Shown here in pieces: positions 46,529 to 56,007 of a stretch of DNA of 64,000 bases (position 1 is the stretch's first letter; every line of letters begins with the position of its first letter). A program made the translations under genes and the position numbers. Below the pieces are notes generated by a model, which searched no databases, had not been told where the DNA came from, and saw only the letters and a list, made by a program, of their open reading frames with translations. The stretch covers positions 1-64,000 of the forward strand of contig JAFWPH010000007.1 of NCBI GenBank assembly GCA_017509605.1. Direction: 5' to 3'. The DNA comes from Bacteroidaceae bacterium. GTDB lineage: Bacteria; Bacteroidota; Bacteroidia; Bacteroidales; Bacteroidaceae.

Positions 46529-47782
46529 ATGGACAGAGCGATAGAGAAAACAAAAACACAGAGACTGATGAAGTACTGGCCATACATGGCTGGCGGATGT
46601 TTCATCGTAATCATCCTGGGATGGTTGATTTTCGGCAATCACGCATCGACATTGAGGGTGAACCATGACGAACTGACCATCAGTGAAGTCAAGGAAGCGG
46701 AGTTCAAAGACTATGTGCGGACCAACGGACAAGTGATGCCCATTCAGGTGGTGCAGATCTCGCCCGAGGAAGGAGGCATCGTCATGGAGAAGGTGGTCGA
46801 GGAAGGAACCATGGTCAGGAAAGGCGAGGTCATCGTCCGGCTCAGCAACTCCAACCTCGACCTGCAGATTCTCAATGCCGAGGCTGAACTGGCGGAGAAG
46901 CAGAACTTGCTGCGCAACACACAGGTGGCCATGCAGCAGGACAAACTCAACAACCAGACCGAACAGGCCCAACTCGACATGGATACTCAACGAAAACTGC
47001 GCACGTTCGAGCAGAACAAGAGGCTTTACCAAGAGAAACTCATCAGCCGCGAAGACTTCATGCAGTCACAGGAGGACTACCAACTCTCGGCCAGAAAACA
47101 TTCTCTCGTGAGCCAACGACTGAAACAAGACAGCATCTACCGTACCGTACAGATGGACCAGATGGAGGACAACCTGCAAAATATGCGCCGCAACGTGGTG
47201 CTTGTGCGACAACGCAAGGACAAGCTTGAAGTACGCGCTGCCATCGACGGAGAGTTGGGGCTGCTCGACGTGGAATTAGGGCAAAGCATCAGCCCCGGAC
47301 AGAAAATCGGACAGTTGAACGACCTATCCAACTACAAAGTGCAAGCACAAATCGACGAACACTATATCGACCGAGTGCGACAGGGACTCATGGCGGCCTT
47401 CACACGTGGCGACAAGAAGTATCTCCTCCAAGTGCGCAAGGTCTATCCCGAGGTTCGCGAAGGCAAGTTCCGATGCGATTTCATATTCCGTGGCGAACGA
47501 CCTGAGAATATCCGCACAGGACAGACCTATTACATCGACCTCGAACTCGGACAGCCCGAACAGGCAGTCATCATTCCTCGCGGCACTTTCTTCCAGACCA
47601 CCGGCGGACAGTGGATCTTCGTGCTCGACAAGAGTGGCAACAACGCCTACCGCCGCAACATCCGCATCGGCCGACAGAATCCGCAATTCTATGAGGTGCT
47701 TGAAGGCCTTGAGCCAGGAGAACGCGTCATCACCAACGGATACGAGGCATTCAAGGACAACGAAGTACTGGTTATTAATTAA
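46529..47782 (+). CDS. HlyD/MacA-type periplasmic membrane-fusion protein
   Basis: A 417-residue adaptor linking inner-membrane permeases to an outer-membrane channel. One N-terminal membrane helix (about 19-38) is followed by a barrel-sandwich half (VRTNGQVMPIQVVQISPEEGGIV), a long coiled-coil hairpin (about 110-220, rich in Glu, Gln, Leu and Arg), the second lipoyl half (LEVRAAIDGELGLLDVELGQ) and a C-terminal beta domain. The ATG at 46529 is preferred to the upstream ATG at 46481 because the promoter lies between them. The stop codon falls inside the left inverted repeat of the small element that follows. Permease and TolC-like genes follow. Confidence 0.9.
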   Translation: MDRAIEKTKTQRLMKYWPYMAGGCFIVIILGWLIFGNHASTLRVNHDELTISEVKEAEFKDYVRTNGQVMPIQVVQISPEEGGIVMEKVVEEGTMVRKGEVIVRLSNSNLDLQILNAEAELAEKQNLLRNTQVAMQQDKLNNQTEQAQLDMDTQRKLRTFEQNKRLYQEKLISREDFMQSQEDYQLSARKHSLVSQRLKQDSIYRTVQMDQMEDNLQNMRRNVVLVRQRKDKLEVRAAIDGELGLLDVELGQSISPGQKIGQLNDLSNYKVQAQIDEHYIDRVRQGLMAAFTRGDKKYLLQVRKVYPEVREGKFRCDFIFRGERPENIRTGQTYYIDLELGQPEQAVIIPRGTFFQTTGGQWIFVLDKSGNNAYRRNIRIGRQNPQFYEVLEGLEPGERVITNGYEAFKDNEVLVIN

Positions 47783-47986
47783 GGGGCCTTCTATAAATTC
47801 TACGTTCACAACATAAAATAACATAATCGGGTAAATATGAACTCTTTCGTAAATTTAGGTCTTTCTTTGCATCTGGCTGTTTGTCAGTCGGCCACAATGC
47901 CCGCATTGTTCCCTCCCTCCGCACAGCCATCTGCTAAAGAAATCCTGCTAAATTTCCTGAAAGATAATTTATAGAAGACCCCTTAA
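47779..47986. mobile_element. 208-bp MITE-like element with 21-bp terminal inverted repeats
   Basis: The left end TTAAGGGGCCTTCTATAAAT+T (47779-47799) and the right end at 47966-47986 are inverted repeats matching at 20 of 21 positions. Both ends begin with TTAA, which could be part of the repeat or a TTAA target duplication. The interior holds one small ORF. Related single motifs occur at 16087, 30755 and 62853. No transposase is present; if mobile, it would depend on an element elsewhere. Confidence 0.55.
47837..47974 (+). CDS. 45-residue ORF inside the inverted-repeat element
   Basis: An ATG-initiated frame of 45 codons fills most of the element and ends with a TAG inside the right inverted repeat. 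The product begins MNSFVNLGLSLHLAVCQS, has a Pro/Ser-rich middle (MPALFPPSAQPSA) and ends KEILLNFLKDNL. It is too short to assign to a family. It might be a leader peptide for the permease gene that starts 20 nt later, a peptide carried by the element, or chance. Confidence 0.3.
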   Translation: MNSFVNLGLSLHLAVCQSATMPALFPPSAQPSAKEILLNFLKDNL

Positions 47987-47994
47987 CGAAATGT

Positions 47995-50358
47995 ATGAAG
48001 AGTTATCTGAGATTTCTTTCAAGGAACAAGCTATACGCCATTATCGAGGCCTTTGGCCTGTCATTTGCCTTAGGTTTTATCGTTCTATTGGTGTCGTATG
48101 CCAAAGCAGAATTCAGCATAGGCCGGAATATAAAGGATGCTGACAAGATCTATCTCCTTGGCACTGGCGACATGTTTGGAATGACACTGGATACGCCTGT
48201 GGAGTTTTTCCATCAAGTACCTGAGATTGAATCCTGGACCAGAATTTCCAATGGTATGCTCTCGGATGTCGTTGTTGGCGATGACTATTATAGCATATCA
48301 TCTGTCTTTGTTGACTCCACATTTTTCCAGATGTTCGATTTTCAGTTGACGGGCTGTAACCGCCGACAAGTGCTGACAAGTGAGGACGAAGTGCTCGTTT
48401 CAGAATCTTTTGCGCGTAAAGCCTTCGGACAGGAAAATGCCGTAGGAAAGAAAATAAAGGTAAGCGATGAGTATTATACCATCAGTGGCATTGTGGAGGA
48501 CTTCGGTCGGAATGACTTGTTCACCGAAACCGATGTCTTCTTCAGCATCAAGAAAGCCTATGACTACTACCAACGTATGGACAATTTTGGTAACACACAA
48601 ACGTTCATGACGCTGAAACCGAATGCGAACCCAGAAGCAGTAGCAAGCAAACTGTTGGATAAATGTCTGGAATACTGGCCGTTGTTTTACGCAAAAGATG
48701 GAACTGAAGGAGCGATGATATGGGGTTCCACACTCACCCGGTTCGACGACGTCTATTTCTCGTCACTTGAACGTTACGGCACCCTTAAGAAAGGCAATAA
48801 GACATTGGTACAGATACTGTTGATTGTAGCATTCGTCTTGTTGGTTTCAGCCTGCTTCAATTACGTGAACCTATCCATCGCGCTCACAAGTAAGCGTGCC
48901 AAGGAGATGACCATGCGAAGGGTTTTGGGAGAGCGGAATCAGGGAGTGATGCTGCGCTATTTCTTGGAAGCCTTGTCCTTCGCTGTTTTCTGTTTCCTGA
49001 TGGGCTATGTGATTGCCTGTCTGTTCCGCCCTATGTTCGAAGGATGGCTTTCAACAAGCATTCCACTTTCGCCCGACCTGCGATTTGTAATGACTGCAAT
49101 CATTGCCTTGCTTGTCATTTCACTGGTTTCCAGTTTGTTGCCCGCCTCACTCGTGCTTCATTTCAAACCTGTTGATGTGGTAAAGGGGAGTTTCCAATTG
49201 AAAAACAAAATGGTGTTCAGCAAGGTTTTTATCATTGTGCAGAACATCATCAGTATGTCTCTGATAGCAGTTGCCATCACCATGACCTTGCAGATACACC
49301 ATCTGTTGACTTTGCCTCTTGGCTATCAGACTGATAATCTTATATTAATAGAGGCTTGGGACATTGGCTATAACTCAGAACGACAAGATATCCTACGTCA
49401 GCGGTTGCTCTCATTACCCCAAGTGGAAGCCGTTGGCAAGGCTGGCAGTCTGCCTTTCAGAACCTCATGCAATGGTTTGAATGATGCTCAAGGCAACAAA
49501 TCGTGGATCTACTATTCATCGATGGATACCACAACATTCCGGTTGTTGGGCTTCCACATCGTAGAGCACTTCTGCGATCCAACAGACAGTCTGTGTTTCA
49601 TTGACCAGGAGACCCAAAAACGCTATAACATATCTGCTTCTCATCTCTCAATAGATGGTTATCAGGCTGAATCAACCAGTGAAATTGTCATGCGTCCCAG
49701 ATATAAAGTATGTGGGGTTGTCGATAACTACCGCAACGGCATAGGCAATTACTTCCCAAGGTTCGAAGACGGACATAATGTCATCCAATTGATTGGCGAT
49801 AATGGCTGGTCATGGTGTCAAATCGCTAAGATCAGAGGTGACAAGTCTGAGGCACTTGCCGCCGTAAGAAATGCATGTAGCGCGGTTAACAAGGATATGA
49901 TGGGCTACTCCAAGGAAATGCCGTGCACCTTTCTGAATGACGTCATGGAGGAGGCGCTGGTCAAGGAACGCAATACCATGCACCTTATTCTCTGCTTCAT
50001 GTTTCTCTCTATTATGATATCGGCCCTCGGGCTTTTCGCGATATCCGTCAACTATAGCGAGCAGCACAGCAAGGAGATTTCCATCTGTAAGATTATGGGG
50101 GCTACACTAAAGGAATCTATATGGCGACTCTCATGGCGTTTCATCCTCATGTCATTGATCGCCGTTGTTATTGCCATCCCTATCTGTGTGAAAACCATGC
50201 AATATTACTTACAGGATTTTTACTACCAGATTGACTTTCCTTGGTGGGTTTTACTGCTCTCGGCTTGCATCACAATTCTTATAGTCATCCTGTCTGTTCT
50301 TGGCCAGACCATGAAGATTGCCACCAAGAATCCCATTGATGGCATCAGGACCGAGTAA
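47995..50358 (+). CDS. FtsX/MacB-type ABC transporter permease 1
   Basis: A 787-residue inner-membrane permease. An N-terminal membrane helix (about 14-34) is followed by a large periplasmic MacB_PCD-type domain (GRNIKDADKIYLLGTG...FFQMFDFQLTGC...ILTSEDEVLVSESFARKAFG), then FtsX cores with three helices each around residues 280-420 and 665-780. FtsX-repeat motifs such as RAKEMTMRRVLGERNQGVMLRYF and QHSKEISICKIMGATLKESI are present. It lies between the membrane-fusion and TolC-like genes; no ATPase is adjacent, so it may share the ATPase at 58460. Confidence 0.9.
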   Translation: MKSYLRFLSRNKLYAIIEAFGLSFALGFIVLLVSYAKAEFSIGRNIKDADKIYLLGTGDMFGMTLDTPVEFFHQVPEIESWTRISNGMLSDVVVGDDYYSISSVFVDSTFFQMFDFQLTGCNRRQVLTSEDEVLVSESFARKAFGQENAVGKKIKVSDEYYTISGIVEDFGRNDLFTETDVFFSIKKAYDYYQRMDNFGNTQTFMTLKPNANPEAVASKLLDKCLEYWPLFYAKDGTEGAMIWGSTLTRFDDVYFSSLERYGTLKKGNKTLVQILLIVAFVLLVSACFNYVNLSIALTSKRAKEMTMRRVLGERNQGVMLRYFLEALSFAVFCFLMGYVIACLFRPMFEGWLSTSIPLSPDLRFVMTAIIALLVISLVSSLLPASLVLHFKPVDVVKGSFQLKNKMVFSKVFIIVQNIISMSLIAVAITMTLQIHHLLTLPLGYQTDNLILIEAWDIGYNSERQDILRQRLLSLPQVEAVGKAGSLPFRTSCNGLNDAQGNKSWIYYSSMDTTTFRLLGFHIVEHFCDPTDSLCFIDQETQKRYNISASHLSIDGYQAESTSEIVMRPRYKVCGVVDNYRNGIGNYFPRFEDGHNVIQLIGDNGWSWCQIAKIRGDKSEALAAVRNACSAVNKDMMGYSKEMPCTFLNDVMEEALVKERNTMHLILCFMFLSIMISALGLFAISVNYSEQHSKEISICKIMGATLKESIWRLSWRFILMSLIAVVIAIPICVKTMQYYLQDFYYQIDFPWWVLLLSACITILIVILSVLGQTMKIATKNPIDGIRTE

Positions 50359-50432
50359 GTAGAATGAGTAAGTAGAATGAATTAAAAGAACCTTAATTGG
50401 GCGACAGGATAAGAATTAAAACAATAAAGCGT

Positions 50433-51734
50433 ATGAAACGAACAGGTATCATCTTCCTCACATTAATCGCACAGTGCGCCGCTGCCCAGAACCCTTGGAC
50501 CATGAGACAGTGCATGCAGTATGCGGTGGAGCACAACCATGAGGTGAAACGGGTGGAACTGCAACTCGACAACTACAAGGCCAACAAAGACGGAGCCATC
50601 GGACGTTTTCTACCTGCTGTCGATGCCAGCGTCGGAGCCCAGTACAACTTCGGACGCGCCATCGACCCCGAAACCAATGGCTATACTGATGTCAGCACCT
50701 TCTATAATGGTTATTCGGTACAAGCATCCCTGCCGCTGTTCGATGGATTCAACCGACTACACGCCCTTAAAGCAGCTAAAGCCAGTCTGTTGATGGGACA
50801 CCAGACACTGCGACTACAGCAAGACCAAACGGCACTCAACGTGATGCAGGCGTTCGCCAACGTGGTCTATTATAAGGAGATGGTACGGATGGCGGAAGAG
50901 AAACTGAAAGAAACGGAACTGCTCCTCAAACAGACAAAGGTCATGGAGGAAGTGGGACGCAAGTCGCTTGCCGACGTGGCACAGGTCGAAGCGCAGCATG
51001 CCGAGGCAGGATATGAACTGCTGCGTCAAGACAATCTCTATGCCTCCGCCTTGTTGGAGTTGAAGAAAGAAATGGCGTTCCCGATGGATGACAGCCTGAC
51101 AGTCTGGACATCCGCCGACAGCACAATGACCGAAGACGTACCAAGCCAGTTCTGCTCACCCTTCCATCCCGCCTTGTTGCAGAATCAATATCAGATGCAG
51201 GTTTCAAAACATGAGTGGCATCAGGCCCGCGCTTCACTCTATCCCGTTCTCTCGTTGAGTACGGGTCTGAGCACCACTTATTATAAGACGTTGCATTCTG
51301 GTGCAGGACAGTCGTTCCGCAACCAACTCAACAACAACATGGGTGAGTATGTTGCGGCTACACTGAGCATACCAATCTTCAATCGCCTCCAGACAGTGAC
51401 TGGCATTCGGAGGGCAAGGAACAACTATCGCATGGCCTGCGAGGCTTACCAACAACAACAGCTGGAACTGGAGAAACTGAGTCGAGAGGCGTGGCAAGAT
51501 TGGCAAGGCTATCTGAAACAGACAGAACAAATGGAAAAGAAGGTGGAAGCCGACAGCATCGCCTACCAACTGACGAAGAGGCAGTTTGAGGAAGGTCTGA
51601 GTACCGCCATCGACATCCATACCACATCAACCCTGTTGCTTCAGTCGAAGGCCACCCTGCTCCAATGCCGTCTGATGGCAATGCTGAAACGGCAGTTAGT
51701 CAGATATTTTCAAGGAGAAGAAATATGGAAGTGA
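50433..51734 (+). CDS. TolC-type outer-membrane efflux channel
   Basis: A 433-residue secreted protein with a signal peptide ending at CAAAQ (about residue 19). The two halves of TolC-like proteins are visible: each begins with long amphipathic helices (MRQCMQYAVEHNHEVKRVELQLDNYKANKDG and HPALLQNQYQMQVSKHEWHQARASLYPVLSLSTG) and strands such as LPLFDGFNRL and LSIPIFNRLQTV. It completes a tripartite system with the fusion protein and permeases. The ATG at 50433 gives a clean signal peptide; a TTG frame opens earlier at 50397. A weak hairpin (GGGCAGC/GCTGCCC, 51784-51815) follows. Confidence 0.92.
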   Translation: MKRTGIIFLTLIAQCAAAQNPWTMRQCMQYAVEHNHEVKRVELQLDNYKANKDGAIGRFLPAVDASVGAQYNFGRAIDPETNGYTDVSTFYNGYSVQASLPLFDGFNRLHALKAAKASLLMGHQTLRLQQDQTALNVMQAFANVVYYKEMVRMAEEKLKETELLLKQTKVMEEVGRKSLADVAQVEAQHAEAGYELLRQDNLYASALLELKKEMAFPMDDSLTVWTSADSTMTEDVPSQFCSPFHPALLQNQYQMQVSKHEWHQARASLYPVLSLSTGLSTTYYKTLHSGAGQSFRNQLNNNMGEYVAATLSIPIFNRLQTVTGIRRARNNYRMACEAYQQQQLELEKLSREAWQDWQGYLKQTEQMEKKVEADSIAYQLTKRQFEEGLSTAIDIHTTSTLLLQSKATLLQCRLMAMLKRQLVRYFQGEEIWK

Positions 51735-51848
51735 AAAAGAACTTTGGATGCAAGAGCAGCCAAACTTGTTCGGAATAATGATCGGGCAGCACTCGGATGA
51801 AACCAAGCGCTGCCCTTGACGAAAGAATAGGAAAAAGTATTTGCGTTT

Positions 51849-52268
51849 TTAGGATTGTTTCGCTTCGTCGGTCTCTTCTTGATTCTCGTTCTTCGACAGT
51901 TTGTTTTCAATGAAGAAGGAGACGAGCATTCCGCATCCCATGCCGGCAAGGGTGGGTAGCCAGAAGTACATAGATTTGGTGTCGAAACCTGCCATGCAAG
52001 AGATGGCGGCGCCCAGTCCTGCGCCCAAGAGGATGCAGCCCCAACGGAGCATGGTGAACTTGTCGCTTGTCTGTTTCTGTTCCTCCACCAGCAGTTTGAT
52101 ACTTTCTGCATCCACATGGTTCTCGATGATGGCTTTCCGCAACTCTGTTTCGCGGTTCTTCTTGCGGATGGAGATGATGGAGCCACAAATGATAGCCACG
52201 ATGGGGATTCCGAGCGATAGCACTACGGCTGCGAGAGGAATTAATACTCCAATTTGTTCTGTTTCCAT
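51849..52268 (-). CDS. DUF6249-type two-helix membrane protein
   Basis: A 139-residue membrane protein with helices at about 8-30 (GVLIPLAAVVLSLGIPIVAIICGSI) and two more around 75-118, separated by a charged, mostly helical segment (RKKNRETELRKAIIENHVDAESIKLLVEEQK). The pattern matches a Bacteroidetes family of unknown function usually encoded with ECF sigma factors. It is the last gene of the three-gene minus-strand cassette after the sigma factor and an anti-sigma-like protein. Confidence 0.75.
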   Translation of the reverse strand: METEQIGVLIPLAAVVLSLGIPIVAIICGSIISIRKKNRETELRKAIIENHVDAESIKLLVEEQKQTSDKFTMLRWGCILLGAGLGAAISCMAGFDTKSMYFWLPTLAGMGCGMLVSFFIENKLSKNENQEETDEAKQS

Positions 52269-52348
52269 ATTTATCTGTTTTTATAGTTTGACATCTTGTT
52301 GTTTTTTTGACCGGTCTTCATTTGTAAGACTCGAGATAATTGAAATTA

Positions 52349-52702
52349 TTACATCTTGCTGATGGAAAAATCTCTCACTTCTTTGCTGACGAATCCCAGC
52401 ATGGCAATGGCGGACAGTCCCAATGCAATCCACATATAGAACGGCATGTCGGAGTGGGTGACGATATAATGAATGCCAAAGCCGAAGCAGAACAGCACGA
52501 AAGGAATGCCGAAAGCAAAGGCAAAAACTCGGACATAGCGACGAAACACCGCTTTGTGAGCCGAATGTTTCACTTCATTCATCACATTCCTGTTGATTTC
52601 CTCCAGAATACTTTCGCGCTCCAGCGATGTGCTGATGAGGCTGTCCAGTTCTTCATCGGATATCCAGTTCGATTTCTGTGTATGATTGTCATTCGTATTC
52701 AT
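52349..52702 (-). CDS. Putative anti-sigma or partner membrane protein of the ECF sigma factor
   Basis: A 117-residue protein with a hydrophilic, probably cytoplasmic, N-terminal half (about 1-50, including DEELDSLISTSLERESILEEINRNV) and two membrane helices (about 58-78 and 87-107). The gene start overlaps the end of the sigma-factor gene by 14 nt, the usual arrangement of a sigma factor with its membrane anti-sigma partner. No zinc-binding HxxxCxxC anti-sigma motif is visible, so this role is inferred from context and topology. Confidence 0.65.
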   Translation of the reverse strand: MNTNDNHTQKSNWISDEELDSLISTSLERESILEEINRNVMNEVKHSAHKAVFRRYVRVFAFAFGIPFVLFCFGFGIHYIVTHSDMPFYMWIALGLSAIAMLGFVSKEVRDFSISKM

Positions 52703-53213
52703 AACGCAATTGTTTTTTCAGTTGTTCACGGATTCTGTGTAGTCTCACTAATACATTAGCTTGGGAGAGGTTGAGTTGAAGGGCTATCTCGTCGGTCTTC
52801 ATTTTGTGATAATAGTGCAGCTTGACAATGTCTTGGTCTTGTTGGGGGAGTTCTGCTATGGCCTTTTCCAATCGTTGCAGCCGTTCTTCACGTTCTTCTG
52901 AGTACTCCTCCATAGGTACAGGTACGGAGGAAAGGTCTATGGCGGATTTTCGCTTTTCCTTCTCGATGAGGTTCAGGGCCTCATGGGCTGCGATGGCGGC
53001 AAGCCATGGCCCTAAATCCTTCCCTTTCCAGGTGTGCAGACTTGTGAAGGCATGGATGAAAGTTGTTTGCGTCACATCCTTCGCCATCTCAGTGTTCTTC
53101 GTGATGCCAAGGACCTTCGAAAAAACCATGCCTCCATAATTCTTCATGATGAGGCTGAACAGGTTTTTCCGACCGTCTTTCAGGATGCTGTCAACGATGA
53201 TTCTGTCGTCCAT
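52689..53213 (-). CDS. ECF-type RNA polymerase sigma factor
   Basis: A 174-residue sigma-70-family factor with region 2 (about 20-85: LIMKNYGGMVFSKVLGITKNTEMAKDVTQTTFIHAF) and region 4 (about 115-168: LPQQDQDIVKLHYYHKMKTDEIALQLNLSQANVLVRLHRIREQL) and no sigma-1 or sigma-3 domains. It directs RNA polymerase to a small regulon, normally in response to an envelope or environmental cue passed through its partner. It is transcribed opposite to the permease gene beginning at 53479 and sits between the two halves of the exporter cluster. Confidence 0.93.
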   Translation of the reverse strand: MDDRIIVDSILKDGRKNLFSLIMKNYGGMVFSKVLGITKNTEMAKDVTQTTFIHAFTSLHTWKGKDLGPWLAAIAAHEALNLIEKEKRKSAIDLSSVPVPMEEYSEEREERLQRLEKAIAELPQQDQDIVKLHYYHKMKTDEIALQLNLSQANVLVRLHRIREQLKKQLRYEYE

Positions 53214-53447
53214 TTATAGTTGTTTTTATCATATAGACTCCATTTCTTCCGAATTATTACATGGATGACGAAAAAAGTTTCCGAATCAAACGAAAAAAGA
53301 TGGGTAATCCGTTTTTTTGTTGTCCAAGTTGTCCCCCTCGTCTTGATCAATGCGTATGTGTCCATTTTTTAGACACTATAGTGTGTGAATTTTAGACATT
53401 CAGCCTTTGGACCCCCAAAAAGACTTGGCGAGTATGCTTCTTTGGCG

Positions 53448-53455
53448 TAACTTCG
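53448..53455 (+). promoter_or_regulatory. -7 promoter box for the second half of the exporter cluster
   Basis: TAACTTCG (one mismatch to TAnnTTTG) with CTTGG 20 bp upstream, followed by GCATCAGAAAAA exactly as at the membrane-fusion promoter (46500). The shared leader suggests common control. It is 24 bp before the permease ATG at 53479. Confidence 0.5.
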
Positions 53456-53478
53456 CATCAGAAAAAAACAAAAAGAAT

Positions 53479-55824
53479 ATGAAAGCGTTGAAAAAACTGA
53501 ACCAACATGGACAGCACAACTGGACTAAAATCCTGTGCCTTGCCATCGGACTCGCAGCCGGTATGGTACTTGTCGGTAAAGTGGGGTTTGAATTGTCGTG
53601 GGATAATTTCTTCCCGGCGAGCGACCGTATTTACGTGGTACACGAGGACATCATCCGCGATGGCGAATACCATAGTTACCCACAGACTGCTGGAGGCGTG
53701 GCACCTGGCATGAAGCAATACTGCCCGCAAGTGGAGGCCGCGACACGCTACACCGACTTTGCCTCGCATATGCCCGTGCTGAACGAAGAGGGCAAGCGTG
53801 TCCGCGCCAATTTCGCCTTGGTCGATTCCTGTTTCTTCGATGTGTTCCCATTCCACGTCATCGCCGGCGATGCCAAAAAGACGCTCTCGCAACCTGAGTG
53901 CTGCATGATTCCCCGTTCGCTGGCCGAGAAACTGGGCGGTGATATCGTGGGGAAGAAGATTTTCTACAACCGACGCGATGGATGGGCGCTGACTGTAGGC
54001 GGCATCTATGAGGACATCCCGCTTAATTCACGTCTTCACGACCTTCAAGTCATGGTCAGCATGCCTACCATCACTCGGATCATGTGGGACGGTCGCGACA
54101 ACTGGGTCGGCAACGACCGCTACCTTGGTTATGTACGACTGGCAGAGGGCATCACACCCGATGACCTGAAACCCCAAATCGAAAAGATGAAGCGGGAGCG
54201 GCTGCCTTTGGAGGATTTGGAGAAGGCCGGCACAGAGTTAGGCTTCTCGCTGACACCGTTGCGTGAGTTTCATATCAACGACGAGAGCACACGCAATATG
54301 GCGTGGATTCTGTCGCTGCTGGCCATCGTGCTCATTGGCTGCGCTGTACTGAATTACCTCCTGCTCGTGGTAGGCGGAATCAGCCGCAGGGCCCGTGAGA
54401 TGGCAGTGCACAAGTGCTATGGCGCACAAGCCAACAATCTGTATGGCATGGTTTTCCGCGAGAGTTCCATTCACTTGCTGCTTTCCTTGCTGCTGGCGGT
54501 CTTCATCCTATGGGTGGCCAAGGACACGGTGGAAGAGTTGGTGGGCGCACCGCTCATGGTGTTGTTGACATCAAGTCTGCCCTGGTTGTTGGTCGTGATT
54601 GTGGTGGTGCTGTTGCTGACTGGACTGTTGCCTGGCTGGCTCTACAACCGTATTCCCGTGGCGACAGCTTTCAAAAACTACAGTCAGACGCACCGGTGGT
54701 GGAAACTGCTCCTCTTGGCTCTTCAGTTTGCTTTCGCCACATTGCTCATCACCTTGTTAGCTGTGGTAGGCCGTCAGTATCAACTGATGGTCAACGACTC
54801 ACCAGGTTACGATTATTCCACCTTAGGAATGATTCAAGGGGATGAGATCCAGCCTCAACAGCGCCAGCTGGTGATAGACGAGTTGCGTAAACTGTCGGTT
54901 GTGGAGAGTGTCACCACCTCCACGACAATGCTGACAAACTTTCAAAGCGGTGACAACATCATGCTGCCGGGCGAAGACAGAGAATACATGAACGTGGCCG
55001 ACCTCTTCTACGTGGGTGACGGCTATCACCATGTGATAGGCATTCCTTTGGTGAGCGGACGTACTTTCACTGAAGAGGTGGATACCTTGGCCGAGGTAAT
55101 GGTGAGCCGCAGTTTTGAACAGCGGATGCAGCAACTGGCAGGATGGGACAATGCTGTGGGCAAACAGATTATTTGCACCTCATTCCAAGGTCCTTATACC
55201 ATTGTCGGTGTCTATGAAGACGTACGGATGGGAAGTATCGCCTGTCCTGACGAAAGACCCAGCGTCTGCTTCTACAGCAAAAAGATAGAATACATGACCA
55301 TTGTGCATATCCGTTTCCATTCGATGGAGGGGTTGCAGGAGGCCAATGAACTGATACGCAAACTTGTTCTCGACAATCCCGACGTGGTCATCTATCCGTA
55401 TTCCCAAATCATCGCGGAAACCTACACCGATGCCAAGCGGTTCCGTTCCACCGTACTCATTGGCGGACTGGTGGCATTGGTCATTGCACTCATAGGATTG
55501 GTGGGCTATCTTGCAGGGGAGATCAACCGACGGCAGAAGGAAATCGCCATCCGCAAGGTGAATGGGGCACGGACTGCTGAAGTCCTGAGATTGTTCCTCT
55601 ACGACATCATGAGGGTGGCCATTCCGTCCGTAGTTGTAGGCACTGTTGCCGCCTACGCCGTGGCTCAGTTGTGGCTCCAGCAGTTCTCTGTCAAAACACC
55701 GTTGTCATGGTCGTTATTCACGTGTTGCGCTCTTTCTCTTCTGGCGGTCATTCTGGCTATTGTGGGTATAGGCTGTTATCGCGTCGCGACCAACAATCCG
55801 GTAGGCTATCTGAAAAATGAATGA
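53479..55824 (+). CDS. FtsX/MacB-type ABC transporter permease 2
   Basis: A 781-residue permease using the ATG at 53479 (the frame is open upstream to 53407, but the promoter-like element lies in that stretch). It has an N-terminal membrane helix (about 15-35), a periplasmic domain with MPVLNEEGKRVRANFALVDSCFFDVFPF, and two FtsX cores near residues 275-410 and 655-780 carrying ARRAREMAVHKCYGAQANNLYG-like and RRQKEIAIRKVNGARTAEVLRLF motifs. It shares a promoter motif with the fusion-protein gene and precedes permease 3 by 183 nt. Confidence 0.9.
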   Translation: MKALKKLNQHGQHNWTKILCLAIGLAAGMVLVGKVGFELSWDNFFPASDRIYVVHEDIIRDGEYHSYPQTAGGVAPGMKQYCPQVEAATRYTDFASHMPVLNEEGKRVRANFALVDSCFFDVFPFHVIAGDAKKTLSQPECCMIPRSLAEKLGGDIVGKKIFYNRRDGWALTVGGIYEDIPLNSRLHDLQVMVSMPTITRIMWDGRDNWVGNDRYLGYVRLAEGITPDDLKPQIEKMKRERLPLEDLEKAGTELGFSLTPLREFHINDESTRNMAWILSLLAIVLIGCAVLNYLLLVVGGISRRAREMAVHKCYGAQANNLYGMVFRESSIHLLLSLLLAVFILWVAKDTVEELVGAPLMVLLTSSLPWLLVVIVVVLLLTGLLPGWLYNRIPVATAFKNYSQTHRWWKLLLLALQFAFATLLITLLAVVGRQYQLMVNDSPGYDYSTLGMIQGDEIQPQQRQLVIDELRKLSVVESVTTSTTMLTNFQSGDNIMLPGEDREYMNVADLFYVGDGYHHVIGIPLVSGRTFTEEVDTLAEVMVSRSFEQRMQQLAGWDNAVGKQIICTSFQGPYTIVGVYEDVRMGSIACPDERPSVCFYSKKIEYMTIVHIRFHSMEGLQEANELIRKLVLDNPDVVIYPYSQIIAETYTDAKRFRSTVLIGGLVALVIALIGLVGYLAGEINRRQKEIAIRKVNGARTAEVLRLFLYDIMRVAIPSVVVGTVAAYAVAQLWLQQFSVKTPLSWSLFTCCALSLLAVILAIVGIGCYRVATNNPVGYLKNE

Positions 55825-56007
55825 CATTAACCAATAATATATGGCTCAACTATCGCAAATGAAGATGGAAGCAAAAATGAAAGAAAACTCACTACGCCCA
55901 TGGCGAGAAAACGTCGGATGTAATCCAACTAAATTATTTCTTAATTCTTAACTCTTAATTCTTAATTAATAATAAATAGACTCCCATTTTAACTTCCTAT
56001 TAAAAGA

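Noticed and set aside
55842-55952. 36-codon frame upstream of permease 3 (starts MAQLSQMKMEAKM)
   Set aside because: Short, no promoter or conserved feature, and it runs into AT-rich repeat sequence; likely chance.
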